A stretch of DNA of 64,000 bases, taken from positions 435,501 to 499,500 of the forward strand of contig NZ_CP013251.1 in assembly GCF_001583435.1 (NCBI RefSeq). Reading direction: 5' to 3'. The translations under genes were made by a program, and so were the position numbers. Under the pieces are notes generated by a model, which was not told the DNA's origin, ran no database searches, and saw nothing but the letters and a program-made list of their open reading frames with translations. How positions within the stretch are numbered: position 1 is the first letter of the stretch; each line of letters opens with the position of its first letter. Source of the stretch: Endozoicomonas montiporae CL-33 (GTDB taxonomy: Bacteria > Pseudomonadota > Gammaproteobacteria > Pseudomonadales > Endozoicomonadaceae). Positions 7,601-16,456 of the stretch are shown here, one piece after another.

Positions 7601-10579
7601 CAGCATATCCAGCCATGACCGGTAGCCCTCGCTGTCAAGATATAACTCGTTCGGGTTATCGCTGAGCTGGTTCAGTGCATCGGTGATGAGCAGGCAGCCC
7701 TCCTGCAGGGTTCGGGTTACCTCTTCATTGGCAGGGATTTCATGAACTCTGAACTCTTTTACATGATATTCCAGCGCATTAACCAGTTGTGCCAGCGTAT
7801 CAAAGCCAGACATTCTGGTAATGCCCTTGAGTGTATGAAAGGCCCTCTGGACATCGTCACTGATCTGCAAGTGATGACTTGTGCTTTGAACCTTGTCGAT
7901 GAACTGCTCAACGGTTTTCAGATGGTCTCTGGCTTCTGTCTGGAACACGGTCAGAAGCTGATCTTCCGAAGAGTCGATATCACTAAGCTCTGTTTGTTCA
8001 GAATCAGCAGGCTCTGGGCTAGAGTCTTGGGTAGATTCTGGGATAGATTCTGGGATAGATAGTTGACTGCTAACGACTTCACCGAACTGAACCGCAATAT
8101 CATCATCGTCGTCTTCATCAGGCGCATCCGGATGCTCAGGTGCTGAGTATTGTTCACCATTCGCCAGAGCGTCTGCCATTTCCATGCAGACCAATACATC
8201 CGGAGTCAGAAGTTGGTTGTTATTGCTGTAATCCTCCAGTAATGCAGGGAGCATACTGTTGACACGGAATACAAGGTTCAACATGTCAGGAGAAAATTCC
8301 GCAGTGCCTTCAATCAGCCGGTTAAGCATGTTTTCAATAGACCAGGCCAGTTCACCAATTACACTGGCTTCAACCATACGTCCACTGCCTTTCAGTGTGT
8401 GGAAGGCTCGTCGTATTTCGGTCAGTACTGTCTGATTATCTTCGGACTGCTGCCATTCTGGCAAAAGGCGGGTGAGTTGCTCCTGAACCTCATCGGCTTC
8501 TTCCCTGAACACGGCCAGTAAATCATCATCTATCAGATCAGGCTCTGCTTCAGGCTCTGTTTCTGGTGAAAATCCGGGTTGTGGTGAGTGTGGTGAAGGT
8601 AACTCATGAGCTTTTACTTCAGGCTCCGAAAGAGTGATTTCCGAAGTAAACTCTATCGCCTGCTCCGGGTCTGGCAGACCGGAAGGCTGCCTGTTTAAGT
8701 AGGCTTCGGGCGCAGGCTTCAGGAGTTTTTCCAATGGATCATCAATCTGGAAGACAGCTTTTGAAGAAGGTTTAAGTGCTTCAGGCTCTTCCATTTCAAC
8801 CAGTGTCAGATTGCCATTGGCAAAAGCTGAAAGGTCATTTTCAATTGGCTCTGGAGTATCTTGAATAGAGGGTGCAATGAGCAACTTGGACAGACTTTCT
8901 CCAGCCATTTCCAGGATGGCGTCTGAATGTTCCGAGCCGGGATCTGTCAGTCGGTCAAGGTAATACTCGATGGCAGATACGACATCTGCAGTGTTTTCCA
9001 GAGCTTGCTTGTCTGGCAGGTTGCCTTTCTTATTAATCCATTCACTCATCATAAAGTCAGCGCACTGACGAATGATATTGGCAGCCTTGGTAAAGGGCGT
9101 CATGCCCAGTCCACCATGGGCTATTCGCATCAGATCGCAGGCACTTTGCAGATAAGCCGGGTCAAACTGATGATCAACGTACTCGGTAATGGTCTCCTTA
9201 GTTTGTTTCAGATTCTCACGGGCTTGCTCTATGACGCTGGCAAACACCTCATTGAGCAGAGGCGTTGTATCATTTTTCTGCCCGCTGACAAACTGGTTGA
9301 GAACCGTTTCCAGTTTCAGTAACCCAGCGGCAATGGTCATTAATGCGGTTTCAGCGTCATGGCCCTGAGAACTTTGCCCGGTTTCAACCAGATCATTCAG
9401 CTGTTGCCTGAATTGCCGCACCTGTTGTCCCTGCTCTTCCAGTCCCAGCATCGACAATGTGTCGCTGACCTGCTGCACAATAGGAATCTGGTTCTGAAGA
9501 ATCAGAGGATCGGGCTCTGTCGCCAGCAGGTACAGGTCAAAGGCGTCCTTAATGCCAGCCAGCTCATCGTTTAGTGCCTGTATGACCGGAATGGCCGCTT
9601 CGTTTCCGATGAAGGAGCTGTCTTCACTGTTTTTCAGCGCTTCATCGAGTTTGTATCGAACTCTCAGGGAGTTACCAAAATTACCATCGCTGTCTGACTG
9701 GGCAATGAAATACAGTAGCCCTCTGAACAACTGGTCATCAGGTGTTGTATTGATAAACGACGGCCCATTAGCAACAAAGGCTCTAAGCTGCATATCAACC
9801 GAGCGTAGCAGGTTGGTGATGTACAGGGTTTGCCTGATACCCCCGCTTTGTATGCCTTCTACCAGTGCGATGCAGGCTTCCCACAATGGGCTCAGGGGAG
9901 CATCCCAGCTCAGGTTTTGCAGCTTGGCAAAGATGCGTGCCATAAACTGCAGCTGTTGTTCTCTTTGTTGTTCGCGCAGATAAGCGGCCAGTACCACCTG
10001 ATATTTCTGTCGTATTTTGGGCAGCAGATTCGACAGACCGGACTGCTCCAGCTTACTGATCTGTTCACTGCTGAGAGCGGGAGGGTAGCCGGGAATATAA
10101 GGGTAGAAAAAGGCGGCTCTGGATAGGGTGTCTTCACCGCGCAGGCTGCGCATTTCATTGATCAATGGCAACAAGGGCATTGGGCGATCCAGCCCTGAGT
10201 GAACCACCTGTTCGATATAACCGGGAAGTTGCAGAATCGATTGCATCAGGCACTCATGGGCGTCGTCCAGATCCTTAACCCCTTTGCGACTGACAGCTTC
10301 GAGCAGTTTTTTCAGCTCTTCTGCAAGTAATGTTGCACCACCCTGTTGCAGCATTTTCAGCGTTTTATGCACCTGACTGGCAAGCCCAAGGCAGGTTTCC
10401 AGATGCTCCGGGTTGCCCGGCTCGTCCAGATGTTTTTCCAGTGCCTGACGGGCTTCTGCCAGAACATTACTGATTTCCCCTTTTACCCAGTCAAGGCCGA
10501 CAGGGTTTCCGGTACTGTCCTGCTCAGGGAGATTGTTCTCTAAATGATTATTGTTGGCATAGCCCTGTTGTTCTGCCAT
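4637..10579 (-). CDS. chpA: ChpA: hybrid CheA-type histidine kinase/response regulator of type IV pili
   Basis: A giant hybrid kinase (1980 residues from ATG 10579) controlling twitching and surface responses. The ATG at 10579 has GGAG 6 nt upstream; a TTG seven codons earlier is less likely. Residues 1-570 are helical and FimL-like with degenerate phosphotransfer repeats. Three canonical Hpt sites follow, H-T-L-K-G at H727 and H915 and H-S-L-K-G at H1208, separated by acidic, proline-rich linkers. Then come the CheA-type dimerisation and ATPase parts (N-box L-I-R-N-A-V-S-H-G near 1568, D-D-G-A-G-I, G-R-G-V-G-L-D), a CheW-like domain (about 1695-1835) and a receiver with phospho-acceptor D1905. 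Pseudomonas ChpA is longer, with more phosphotransfer domains. No pilK or chpB lies nearby. Confidence 0.95.
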   Translation of the reverse strand: MAEQQGYANNNHLENNLPEQDSTGNPVGLDWVKGEISNVLAEARQALEKHLDEPGNPEHLETCLGLASQVHKTLKMLQQGGATLLAEELKKLLEAVSRKGVKDLDDAHECLMQSILQLPGYIEQVVHSGLDRPMPLLPLINEMRSLRGEDTLSRAAFFYPYIPGYPPALSSEQISKLEQSGLSNLLPKIRQKYQVVLAAYLREQQREQQLQFMARIFAKLQNLSWDAPLSPLWEACIALVEGIQSGGIRQTLYITNLLRSVDMQLRAFVANGPSFINTTPDDQLFRGLLYFIAQSDSDGNFGNSLRVRYKLDEALKNSEDSSFIGNEAAIPVIQALNDELAGIKDAFDLYLLATEPDPLILQNQIPIVQQVSDTLSMLGLEEQGQQVRQFRQQLNDLVETGQSSQGHDAETALMTIAAGLLKLETVLNQFVSGQKNDTTPLLNEVFASVIEQARENLKQTKETITEYVDHQFDPAYLQSACDLMRIAHGGLGMTPFTKAANIIRQCADFMMSEWINKKGNLPDKQALENTADVVSAIEYYLDRLTDPGSEHSDAILEMAGESLSKLLIAPSIQDTPEPIENDLSAFANGNLTLVEMEEPEALKPSSKAVFQIDDPLEKLLKPAPEAYLNRQPSGLPDPEQAIEFTSEITLSEPEVKAHELPSPHSPQPGFSPETEPEAEPDLIDDDLLAVFREEADEVQEQLTRLLPEWQQSEDNQTVLTEIRRAFHTLKGSGRMVEASVIGELAWSIENMLNRLIEGTAEFSPDMLNLVFRVNSMLPALLEDYSNNNQLLTPDVLVCMEMADALANGEQYSAPEHPDAPDEDDDDDIAVQFGEVVSSQLSIPESIPESTQDSSPEPADSEQTELSDIDSSEDQLLTVFQTEARDHLKTVEQFIDKVQSTSHHLQISDDVQRAFHTLKGITRMSGFDTLAQLVNALEYHVKEFRVHEIPANEEVTRTLQEGCLLITDALNQLSDNPNELYLDSEGYRSWLDMLHQQLISQPETGQDSPLESTLLPSEGLDVLLLADTYPEHWQHGIDHSQIRQLQDELGTLGHHCREHSLQPVAELSNILKDICHFLDTHTQQLPVPLVAPLQNGFETLLKMLNQIAGQQTPEHPQSVFTELRHALEALLTSAEPHHSVPSETDEQPLNQPSYQLSGQESKDASEFELFELFLEEAFELTEDAHEALESWLKNTAELEPVKELQRLLHSLKGGARMSELPELADLSHALEGFYEFIVASEAAGKTSYDNIPVSLIRASHDHLDQVLQAVQANRPAPAALSYVQKLNEWLEQIQSNQVEPSEQPTTQDVHPLPDYLTRTDQGIVEDLQQDAHVVELQTEISTEDEEPIRLTPDIRIEARLPTTTKLSTPVSQQLQTNREMMRVSAELFEQLINLSGESGINRSRIEQEATEIRHTLDEMETTITRVTEQLKRLDIETQTQILSRHEGDQNAPDFDPLEMDRYSELTQLSRSLMESATDLADLRFAILDRSSETESLLMQQSRTQIQLQDKLMQARMVSFARLLPRLKKITSQVSSELEKPVKLNVQNAEGEMNRTMLDRILAPLEHLIRNAVSHGIESAELRRAAGKPETGQLELIVKREGSDVIVELHDDGAGIDVDAIRTKALEKELIAPEHRLSDTDLIQLILESGFSTAETVTQISGRGVGLDVVNTEIRQMGGSMEIESTRGQGCCFRLRLPFTLSMNRALMVQVGDGLYALPLQSIDGVTTIAPNTLLSCFQNQQPLEYAGEEYQVLFLGQLLGNLEPDIQEGNCPVVLLDRGEQKYALHVDELLGSRDIVVNNLGPQFATLTGVNGATILGDGRVVIIVDPAALIRKFSTQQHSIDLLSHKGLQRSALRKVLIVDDSVTMRKVTSRLLNRQGFDVETARDGVEAMHKLHERQPDILLLDIEMPKMDGFEVATSIRNDERLKDLPIIMITSRTGEKHRSKAAAIGVNEYLGKPFQEVTLLKAIERLIGNDDIQEV

Positions 10580-10620
10580 GAACGGCTCCATTAAAAGCAA
10601 CCAGGGCTTTGCCCTTTGTT

Positions 10621-10665
10621 CTGTTTAAACTGCATCTGTTCAAACTGCTTCTGTTTAAACGGTTT
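10621..10665. repeat. Three tandem 15-bp repeats between pilJ and chpA
   Basis: Three imperfect head-to-tail copies of ctgttYaaactgcWt (10621-10635, 10636-10650, 10651-10665) fill half of the 97-nt gap between the pilJ stop and the chpA start. Copies 1 and 3 contain the palindrome gtttaaac. Confidence 0.75.
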
Positions 10666-10676
10666 AGCTGCCTTGT

Positions 10677-12809
10677 TCAGGCTGAAGCAGTCAGGTGATC
10701 ATCATCAATGCCGGTGGTGACTTCAGCGCCTACTGACTGTCCGATAAAGTCTTCTGCCGACGCGCCTTCTGAAGCAGCTGGCAGACGGAAGCCGGAAACG
10801 GACTGACGCATTTCAACGGCCATTTCAGCCAGTGTGCCTACAGAGTTTACGGTTGCTGTGGTTCCTGATGCTGTTTGATGAGTGATGTCCCGAATAGTAA
10901 GCATGCGCTGGGAAATTCGGGCGGCAGACTCCGTCTGGTTTCGCGCAGTCGATGAGATATCCCGAACCAGTGTCGCAAGATTACTGGACACCTGTTCAAT
11001 TTCTTCCAGTGCGATACCGGCATCTTCTGCCAGTCGGGCCCCGCTGACGACCTGCGAGGTAGTCTGTTCCATGGAGGTAACCGCCTCATTGGTGTCATTC
11101 TGAATGGCAGTGACCAGCCCCTCTAACTGTCGGGTAGCGCCGGATACCCGCTCTGACAGGCGTTGAACCTCATCGGCAACGACCGCAAAACCCCGTCCGG
11201 CTTCACCGGCCATGGATGCCTGAATGGCAGCGTTGAGCGATAGAATATTGGTCTGGTCAGCAATGTCGTTAATGAGTGAGATGATGTCACCGATTTCCTG
11301 AGAAGACTCGCCCAGTCGTTTAATTCGCTTGGAGGTATCCTGTATCTGATCCCGTATAACGTTCATGCCGTTTATGGTGTTGCGAACCACCTGGGCACCG
11401 TTGGTAGCAATATCTACTGAACGACTGGCCACCTCGGCAGACTCGGCAGCATCTCTGGATACCAGACGCATGGATTCGGACATGTCGTTAACCGACTGTG
11501 TTGTGATGTTGATTTCCTGTACCTGGTTTTCTGCAGCCTGTGCCATTTCGATGGCAGTGGTCTGGGTTTTCTGGGCCGAGTTATCCACTTCAACTGCAGA
11601 CTGGTTGATGGTGTTGACCAAGGCTCGCAGTTGTTCAATAGAAAAGTTGATAGAGTCTGCAATGGCTCCGGTAAAGTCTTCGGTTACAGTGGCTGTGACG
11701 GTCAGGTCACCGTCAGCAAGGTCTTCCATTTCATTCAGCAGGCGCATGATCGCCTTCTGGTTGGCTTCATTCTGTGCCCTGGTTTCAGCCAGTCGCAGTC
11801 GGGTCGCGCGGTTGATACTCATTGCTACCAGTATCAGGGCAATGAAGGCAATGATACCAATGACCACGGCAAAGGTTTCGTTTACAAAACGGGACTGTGC
11901 TGTGGCTTCAAAAGTGTCCTGCAGGATGGACGTTTGTTGCAGCAATTGTTGGGCGTCGGTAAAAATCATGTTGGACGCTGCCCGTACCTGGAACAGTTCC
12001 GGCGAGATCTCCAGAATTTCATCGACGCTGTTTTCGACAAAGCTGAACAGGTCGGCAATCTCGGCAAGGCGGTCTAAGGCTTCATCGTCGTTGACCTGAT
12101 TAATACGCATGGCTTGATTGCCGTACAGCATGCCTTCAAGCACCCGGCCAAAGAGTCTGGCATCACGTCCAAAAGTGTCTGCTGCCATTATGGCGTCTTC
12201 ACCACCGCGTAATACTTTTGATACGTTGGCAACAATTCTTTCTGCCAGCCAGGGCTGGCGTTGTGCAAGCGCAACCTGGTCAGCAGCGGTGCCACTTTCC
12301 AGCAGAATATCAATGACTTCGTCGTATTCCACTTGCAGCTGTGGAATGGTGTCGCTCAAAGTGCCCGCCATGTTATGCAGGTTAAGAACGGTCTCTTCAG
12401 CGGCAAGAATGTTGTCGGCTTCCGTTCTCAGTTCAGCCCATGAAGCCTCAATGGACTCCATCTGGTTGATTGCCGAGGTGTCACCGGGCTGCATGTAAGG
12501 GGAAACAGTGACACTGGAGTTGTTCAGGGAGCTGAAGGTTTTGTCGAACTCGTTGCGGGCTTCCCGTAGCAGGGTAAAGGCTTCTTCCTTGCCCTCGGCA
12601 GCTTCCGAAGCGTTGGTGGATATCCGCTGTGACAGCACCCGCAGTTCACCGGAGTTGGAGATTAACCGCTGGCTGAGGCTGTTTTCCTGGTTGATGTAAA
12701 CAAACGCTGCCGACATAACCACCAGTGATAAAATTAACAGCGTAATCGCCCCGGCTGTTGCGCGATTGCCTGCTATCCCCCCGGCGCGGTCTGCGTTGAT
12801 GCCTTTCAT
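10677..12809 (-). CDS. pilJ: PilJ: methyl-accepting chemotaxis transducer of the type IV pilus system
   Basis: Inner-membrane receptor that feeds the Chp phosphorelay; 710 residues. An N-terminal membrane helix (about residues 18-40) and a second (about 315-335) enclose a periplasmic region with PilJ-type helical modules. A HAMP-like linker follows, then the cytoplasmic signalling domain with the hairpin tip motif G-E-A-G-R-G-F-A-V-V-A-D-E-V-Q. The C-terminus lacks an obvious CheR/CheB-binding pentapeptide, which fits the absence of methylation genes in this cluster. A ribosome site (gggaa) lies just before ATG 12809. It sits 51 nt after pilI. Confidence 0.95.
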   Translation of the reverse strand: MKGINADRAGGIAGNRATAGAITLLILSLVVMSAAFVYINQENSLSQRLISNSGELRVLSQRISTNASEAAEGKEEAFTLLREARNEFDKTFSSLNNSSVTVSPYMQPGDTSAINQMESIEASWAELRTEADNILAAEETVLNLHNMAGTLSDTIPQLQVEYDEVIDILLESGTAADQVALAQRQPWLAERIVANVSKVLRGGEDAIMAADTFGRDARLFGRVLEGMLYGNQAMRINQVNDDEALDRLAEIADLFSFVENSVDEILEISPELFQVRAASNMIFTDAQQLLQQTSILQDTFEATAQSRFVNETFAVVIGIIAFIALILVAMSINRATRLRLAETRAQNEANQKAIMRLLNEMEDLADGDLTVTATVTEDFTGAIADSINFSIEQLRALVNTINQSAVEVDNSAQKTQTTAIEMAQAAENQVQEINITTQSVNDMSESMRLVSRDAAESAEVASRSVDIATNGAQVVRNTINGMNVIRDQIQDTSKRIKRLGESSQEIGDIISLINDIADQTNILSLNAAIQASMAGEAGRGFAVVADEVQRLSERVSGATRQLEGLVTAIQNDTNEAVTSMEQTTSQVVSGARLAEDAGIALEEIEQVSSNLATLVRDISSTARNQTESAARISQRMLTIRDITHQTASGTTATVNSVGTLAEMAVEMRQSVSGFRLPAASEGASAEDFIGQSVGAEVTTGIDDDHLTASA

Positions 12810-12860
12810 TATTATTATTCCCGTTCAGGTTCGTTCAAATGCTCAATGCAAGAAAGTGTT

Positions 12861-13469
12861 TTATTCGTTAGCCGCCATCAGAAAATCTGAATGCCTGACC
12901 AGTTTATCGAAACTGAAAACAAGGTATTCTTTTTCCAGGTTATAGCTGCCTTCGATAAAGTAATTAATAGCCTCTGTCGTATCCGATGAAGTGGCTGATG
13001 CCTGTTCACTAAAACGCTCAGAAGGGAATTGCATCATTCCCTGTACTTCATCAACAATAATACCTGCAACCAGCGGCTTCTGGTCAATAACCATAATTCG
13101 TCGTGTGTTTTGTGCAGATGGAGCGGGCAGGCCCAGAAACTCAGACAGGTCGATAATGGGAACCAGACGACCACGAACGTTGGATACGCCTTTTGCCCAG
13201 CTTTTGGTGCCGGGTAGTGGTGTTATCGCAGGCACTGGCAGGATCTCGGTAATATCACTGATGCTAACGACGTATTGATGTTGATTCAGCGTAAAGCCAA
13301 TGCCTGCCCATGGAGCACTTTGTTCCCTGTATTCCGGTGGCTCACTGGCATGCAGAATGGTCCGGGTCTGCATTTGCTGAAGCAACTCGAAGGGGGTTAG
13401 CCCGGTTGCTTCGTGGGTAATGGCCGCTGCTTGTTCTTCTGTTGGTATTTGCATGGCTATTTTGCTCAC
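12861..13469 (-). CDS. pilI: PilI: CheW-like adaptor
   Basis: A 202-residue CheW-domain adaptor expected to couple PilJ to ChpA. The N-terminal 50 residues are a family-typical extension (T-P-F-E-L-L-Q-Q-M). The CheW core then shows G-F-x-L-x-x-x-x-Y-V-V-S, the conserved N-V-R-G-R-L-V-P-I-I-D-L segment near residue 105, and A-G-I-I-V-D-E-V-Q-G-M. It lies 10 nt after pilH and in front of pilJ, the same order as in Pseudomonas. Confidence 0.93.
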   Translation of the reverse strand: MSKIAMQIPTEEQAAAITHEATGLTPFELLQQMQTRTILHASEPPEYREQSAPWAGIGFTLNQHQYVVSISDITEILPVPAITPLPGTKSWAKGVSNVRGRLVPIIDLSEFLGLPAPSAQNTRRIMVIDQKPLVAGIIVDEVQGMMQFPSERFSEQASATSSDTTEAINYFIEGSYNLEKEYLVFSFDKLVRHSDFLMAANE

Positions 13470-13479
13470 GACTGCCTGG

Positions 13480-13854
13480 TCAGACAGGTATCAGGCTGGT
13501 CACTTTTGTCAGAGTATTCAGTAATACTTTTTCATCGATAGGTTTGGTCAGGTAATCCCTGGCTCCCTGTCGTAATCCCCACACCTTATCGGTTTCCTGA
13601 TCTTTTGTCGTGATTATGATAACGGGTATCTGGTGAGTTTCCGAGTCTTTAGACAGTTGTCGTGTTGCCTGAAAGCCATTCAGTCCCGGCATTACTATGT
13701 CCATCAGTACGGCATCCGGTTTTTCCTGACGGCATATTGCAACACCATCAGCACCGTTTTCTGCGGTAATCACACTGTGACCATTTTTTTCAAGTATGGC
13801 TTTCAGTCGATACAGCTCGGTGGGAGAGTCATCAACTATTAAGACATTGGCCAT
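13480..13854 (-). CDS. pilH: PilH: single-domain response regulator
   Basis: A 124-residue stand-alone receiver domain with no output domain. Acidic pocket D-D near residues 8-9, phospho-acceptor Asp in V-L-M-D-I-V-M-P (about D52), switch Thr in I-I-I-T-T-K and the conserved Lys in Y-L-T-K-P. In the Pseudomonas Chp system PilH counteracts pilus extension or drains phosphate. Position between pilG and pilI supports this call over a generic CheY. Confidence 0.94.
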   Translation of the reverse strand: MANVLIVDDSPTELYRLKAILEKNGHSVITAENGADGVAICRQEKPDAVLMDIVMPGLNGFQATRQLSKDSETHQIPVIIITTKDQETDKVWGLRQGARDYLTKPIDEKVLLNTLTKVTSLIPV

Positions 13855-13969
13855 ATTTCCCCCTTTTCAGGTTGACCCTATATTGTTCTTATTTGAGGAA
13901 ATTGATTGTCCTGATCATGCATCAACTTCCTTTTTTGATACTGTGCCTGCTGATACGGATGATGAGCGG

Positions 13970-14374
13970 TCACTCGTTCATCAGTTCCAGTGGTTGTCTG
14001 CAGTGTTTACGAATGGCACCGAGTAATTCGTCCCTGCTGAACGGTTTGGTCAGGTAGTGATCCGATCCGACCACGCGGCCTTTAGCCCGGTCGAACAGTC
14101 CATCTTTACTGGAAAGCATAATGACGGGAGTGTCTTTATAAGCGGGGTTACTTTTGATGAGTGTGCAGGTCTGATATCCGTCGAGTCTGGGCATCATGAT
14201 ATCGACAAAGATAATGTCAGGGTTGCTGTTAGCTATTTTGGCCAGTGAGTCAAAACCGTCTGTGGCGGTGATAACGTGGTAACCCGCTTTTGTTAACAGT
14301 GCTTCAGCCGTTCTGCGGATAGTCTTGCTGTCGTCGATGACCATGACTTTCAGATGATCGTTAAACTCATCCAT
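13970..14374 (-). CDS. pilG: PilG: single-domain response regulator
   Basis: A 134-residue receiver protein with the family-typical K-V-M-V-I-D-D-S-K-T-I-R-R-T-A-E segment near the N-terminus, phospho-acceptor Asp in F-V-D-I-M-M-P-R-L-D-G-Y, and Y-L-T-K-P-F-S near the end. The frame extends upstream to 14467, but ATG 14374 has a strong ribosome site (gggggaag) directly before it and gives the length of known PilG. This is the first gene of the pil-chp operon; pilH follows after 115 nt. The operon promoter should lie in the 450-nt gap that now contains a MITE. Confidence 0.94.
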   Translation of the reverse strand: MDEFNDHLKVMVIDDSKTIRRTAEALLTKAGYHVITATDGFDSLAKIANSNPDIIFVDIMMPRLDGYQTCTLIKSNPAYKDTPVIMLSSKDGLFDRAKGRVVGSDHYLTKPFSRDELLGAIRKHCRQPLELMNE

Positions 14375-14552
14375 GCACTTCCCCCGGATTCCCTCATGTA
14401 CAGAGTACAGCTTCTCAGTCTGAGTTTGTCCTGAAAAGAGCAAACCGCCTGTTTCTTCTTCTTGCATGGCCGATTAGCTTTTGTGAGTCAATTTTTATTG
14501 TTCAAAGCGATACCGGCATCTGCATTTTTTAGCACATAAGTGTTATCTGTGA

Positions 14553-14720
14553 CTAGGAGTCTGTCGGGCTTATCCGACCGTAGCGAGGAAAAGTCCGGTT
14601 TGAGACAGGTTTGACGATCGTTTGAGGCGAATAGCGGGCTATTCAACGAAAAGAATCGTCAAAAATGGTCAAATCCGGCTTTTTCGCAGTAGGTCAGTGG
14701 TAAGTCCGACAGACTCCTAG
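14553..14720. repeat. Second type of palindromic MITE
   Basis: 168 bp with 20-bp terminal inverted repeats (ctaggagtctgtcgggctta and its complement with one mismatch). The whole element folds back on itself: tttgacgat at 14610-14618 pairs with 14655-14663, and gaatagc at 14629-14635 pairs with 14638-14644. The ends ctag...ctag, or TA just inside, fit a TA target duplication like that of IS630/Tc1-type elements. It has no coding capacity and is unrelated to the 161-bp MITE family. It lies between the divergent pilG and tolC-like genes, within their promoter region. Confidence 0.8.
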
Positions 14721-14825
14721 ACGCAGTCAGAGGTTTATTACCAATAACGGAAAGAGTTAAAGGTTTTAGTCTGAAGGTCGATGCTGCCTGTAATCAGATC
14801 CAAATCAAAAACGCAGGGAATGCTA

Positions 14826-16130
14826 ATGAAAATGAGAGTGTCACTGGCAGCGGGGGTATTCCTGGGCTGCCTCTCAATGAGTACTACCTGTTTAGCAGAA
14901 ACCCTGCTGGATGTAGTGAACAAGTCTCTTAAAACAAATCCTCAAGTACTTGCCAGCCTGAATCGTTACCGTGCTCAAGTAGAGAATGTAGATGCTGTCT
15001 GGGGAACGTATCTTCCCAGTGTTGACATAACAACAGGGGTTGGCAGGCAAAAAAGACACTATGACGAGAATCCCAATAATGACAAGATTTTTACCCGTGA
15101 AGAAGCTTTTTTGTCGGTGAAACAAAATCTGTTTTCGGGGTTTAATACCCAGAATAATGTTGACAAGGCTCGCCACCAGGCTGATGCGGAATTTTTCCGC
15201 CTGAAGAACACCTTGCAGGATGTGAGCCTGAAGATAATTGACGCTTACATTAAAGTTCTTCAGCAGAGGGATATGGTTGACCTGGCTGTTGAGAACCTGA
15301 GGCTGCATGATGATACATACCAACAGATTGAACAGCGAACCCGTCAAGGGGTTGCAAGAAAATCTGACCTTACCCAGGTTGAGGGCCGTCGCGCTCGTGC
15401 CAATGCCAATGTCATTAACTCCCGTAATAATCTTGTGGACGCCGAAAGTGAATTTTTAGCCTTGGTTGGATCAATGCCGACAGAGCTGGAACAACCGGGT
15501 TCATGGAAACTTAAAATGCCTGCTTCACTGGAAATTGCTTTGCAGAATGCGATTGATTCACACCCTGATGCACTGGCTTCTGCTTATCAAATCAAATCTT
15601 CACAATCCGAGTATGAATCCCTGAAAAGCAGCTTTTTTCCAAAGGTTGATATTGAACTTGACCAGAACTGGAAAAAGAATGCGGATGGACAAATTGGTCC
15701 TGCCCGAGATGCAACAGCAATGCTGAAATTAAAGTACAACCTGTTCAGAGGTGGCTCTGACAAAGCCCGTCTGGATGAAAGTGCTTACCGCGCAGAAGAA
15801 AGTCGTGCTCAGCGTGACAGGGTGCTACGTAAACTTGAAGAAACTTTGCGAATAGCCTGGGCTGCTTACGAGTACATCCAGCAGGAGCAGGAATTTCTGC
15901 GTTTGCATGAAGCTTCCAGCCGTGAGAGTGTTGAAGCCTATCGTGAGCAGTTTAACATAGGTAAAAGAACGCTTCTGGATCTACTGGACAGCGAAAATGA
16001 ACTTTTTCAGTCAAGTCGTAACCTGACGTCAGCTATCTATCAGGAAGCTTTTGTCCGTTACCGGGTTCTTGCAGCTACCGGAGAACTGCTGACTGCTCTT
16101 GGTATTGAAATGGCAGATAGCTGGGAATAA
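14826..16130 (+). CDS. TolC-family outer-membrane channel protein
   Basis: Outer-membrane component for type I secretion or efflux. A clear signal peptide follows ATG 14826 (M-K-M-R-V-S-L-A-A-G start, cleavage after C-L-A near residue 25), and a ribosome site (aggga, 14813-14817) supports this ATG over 14781. The mature part shows the duplicated TolC layout: two helical halves, each with strand segments. Examples are V-D-I-T-T-G-V-G early and K-L-K-Y-N-L-F-R-G-G in the second half, plus L-L-D-L-L-D-S-E-N-E-L near the end. It resembles the LapE/AggA-type subgroup. No membrane-fusion or ABC partner lies next to it, so its partner must be elsewhere. Confidence 0.85.
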   Translation: MKMRVSLAAGVFLGCLSMSTTCLAETLLDVVNKSLKTNPQVLASLNRYRAQVENVDAVWGTYLPSVDITTGVGRQKRHYDENPNNDKIFTREEAFLSVKQNLFSGFNTQNNVDKARHQADAEFFRLKNTLQDVSLKIIDAYIKVLQQRDMVDLAVENLRLHDDTYQQIEQRTRQGVARKSDLTQVEGRRARANANVINSRNNLVDAESEFLALVGSMPTELEQPGSWKLKMPASLEIALQNAIDSHPDALASAYQIKSSQSEYESLKSSFFPKVDIELDQNWKKNADGQIGPARDATAMLKLKYNLFRGGSDKARLDESAYRAEESRAQRDRVLRKLEETLRIAWAAYEYIQQEQEFLRLHEASSRESVEAYREQFNIGKRTLLDLLDSENELFQSSRNLTSAIYQEAFVRYRVLAATGELLTALGIEMADSWE

Positions 16131-16456
16131 GCCAGAAACAAGTTATACCAATTCCGCTTTCTAAATATGATCATGAGCCAGTCATTCCGAATCGCTGGCT
16201 GGCTACTTTTGCCCTCTTGGGTTGTGGGGGTATTGCGAGGAATTCTTACGCAGACCCAGTGGTTTGTAATGACTGTGCAATTTATCATTTGCCACCATGT
16301 TGCAAAAGCCGGGTCATTTGATCTGGCTTTTTCTTCTCATAGTTTCTGATCTTCTACTAGCCTTATTCGTCGGAAGGAAATTAACCGTAGTCATGTCTGC
16401 CCCGGATCAGACACTACATGTTAACTATTCAAAAAATAAATTTCAGACAGGTAACT
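16131..16456 (+). other. Intergenic region with no clear gene
   Basis: Contains the terminator of the tolC-like gene at 16305-16335. The rest is unremarkable; I see no RNA gene or convincing operator. It must hold the promoter of the PTS genes that follow. Confidence 0.5.
16305..16335 (+). terminator. Intrinsic terminator after the tolC-like gene
   Basis: 8-bp stem aaagccgg / ctggcttt (one G-T pair), a 10-nt loop and a T-rich tail (ttttcttctc). Confidence 0.65.

Noticed and set aside
11365..12099. A 244-codon open frame opposite pilJ
   Set aside because: Antisense shadow of the repetitive MCP coding sequence; Ser/Ala/Thr-rich with no recognisable domain.
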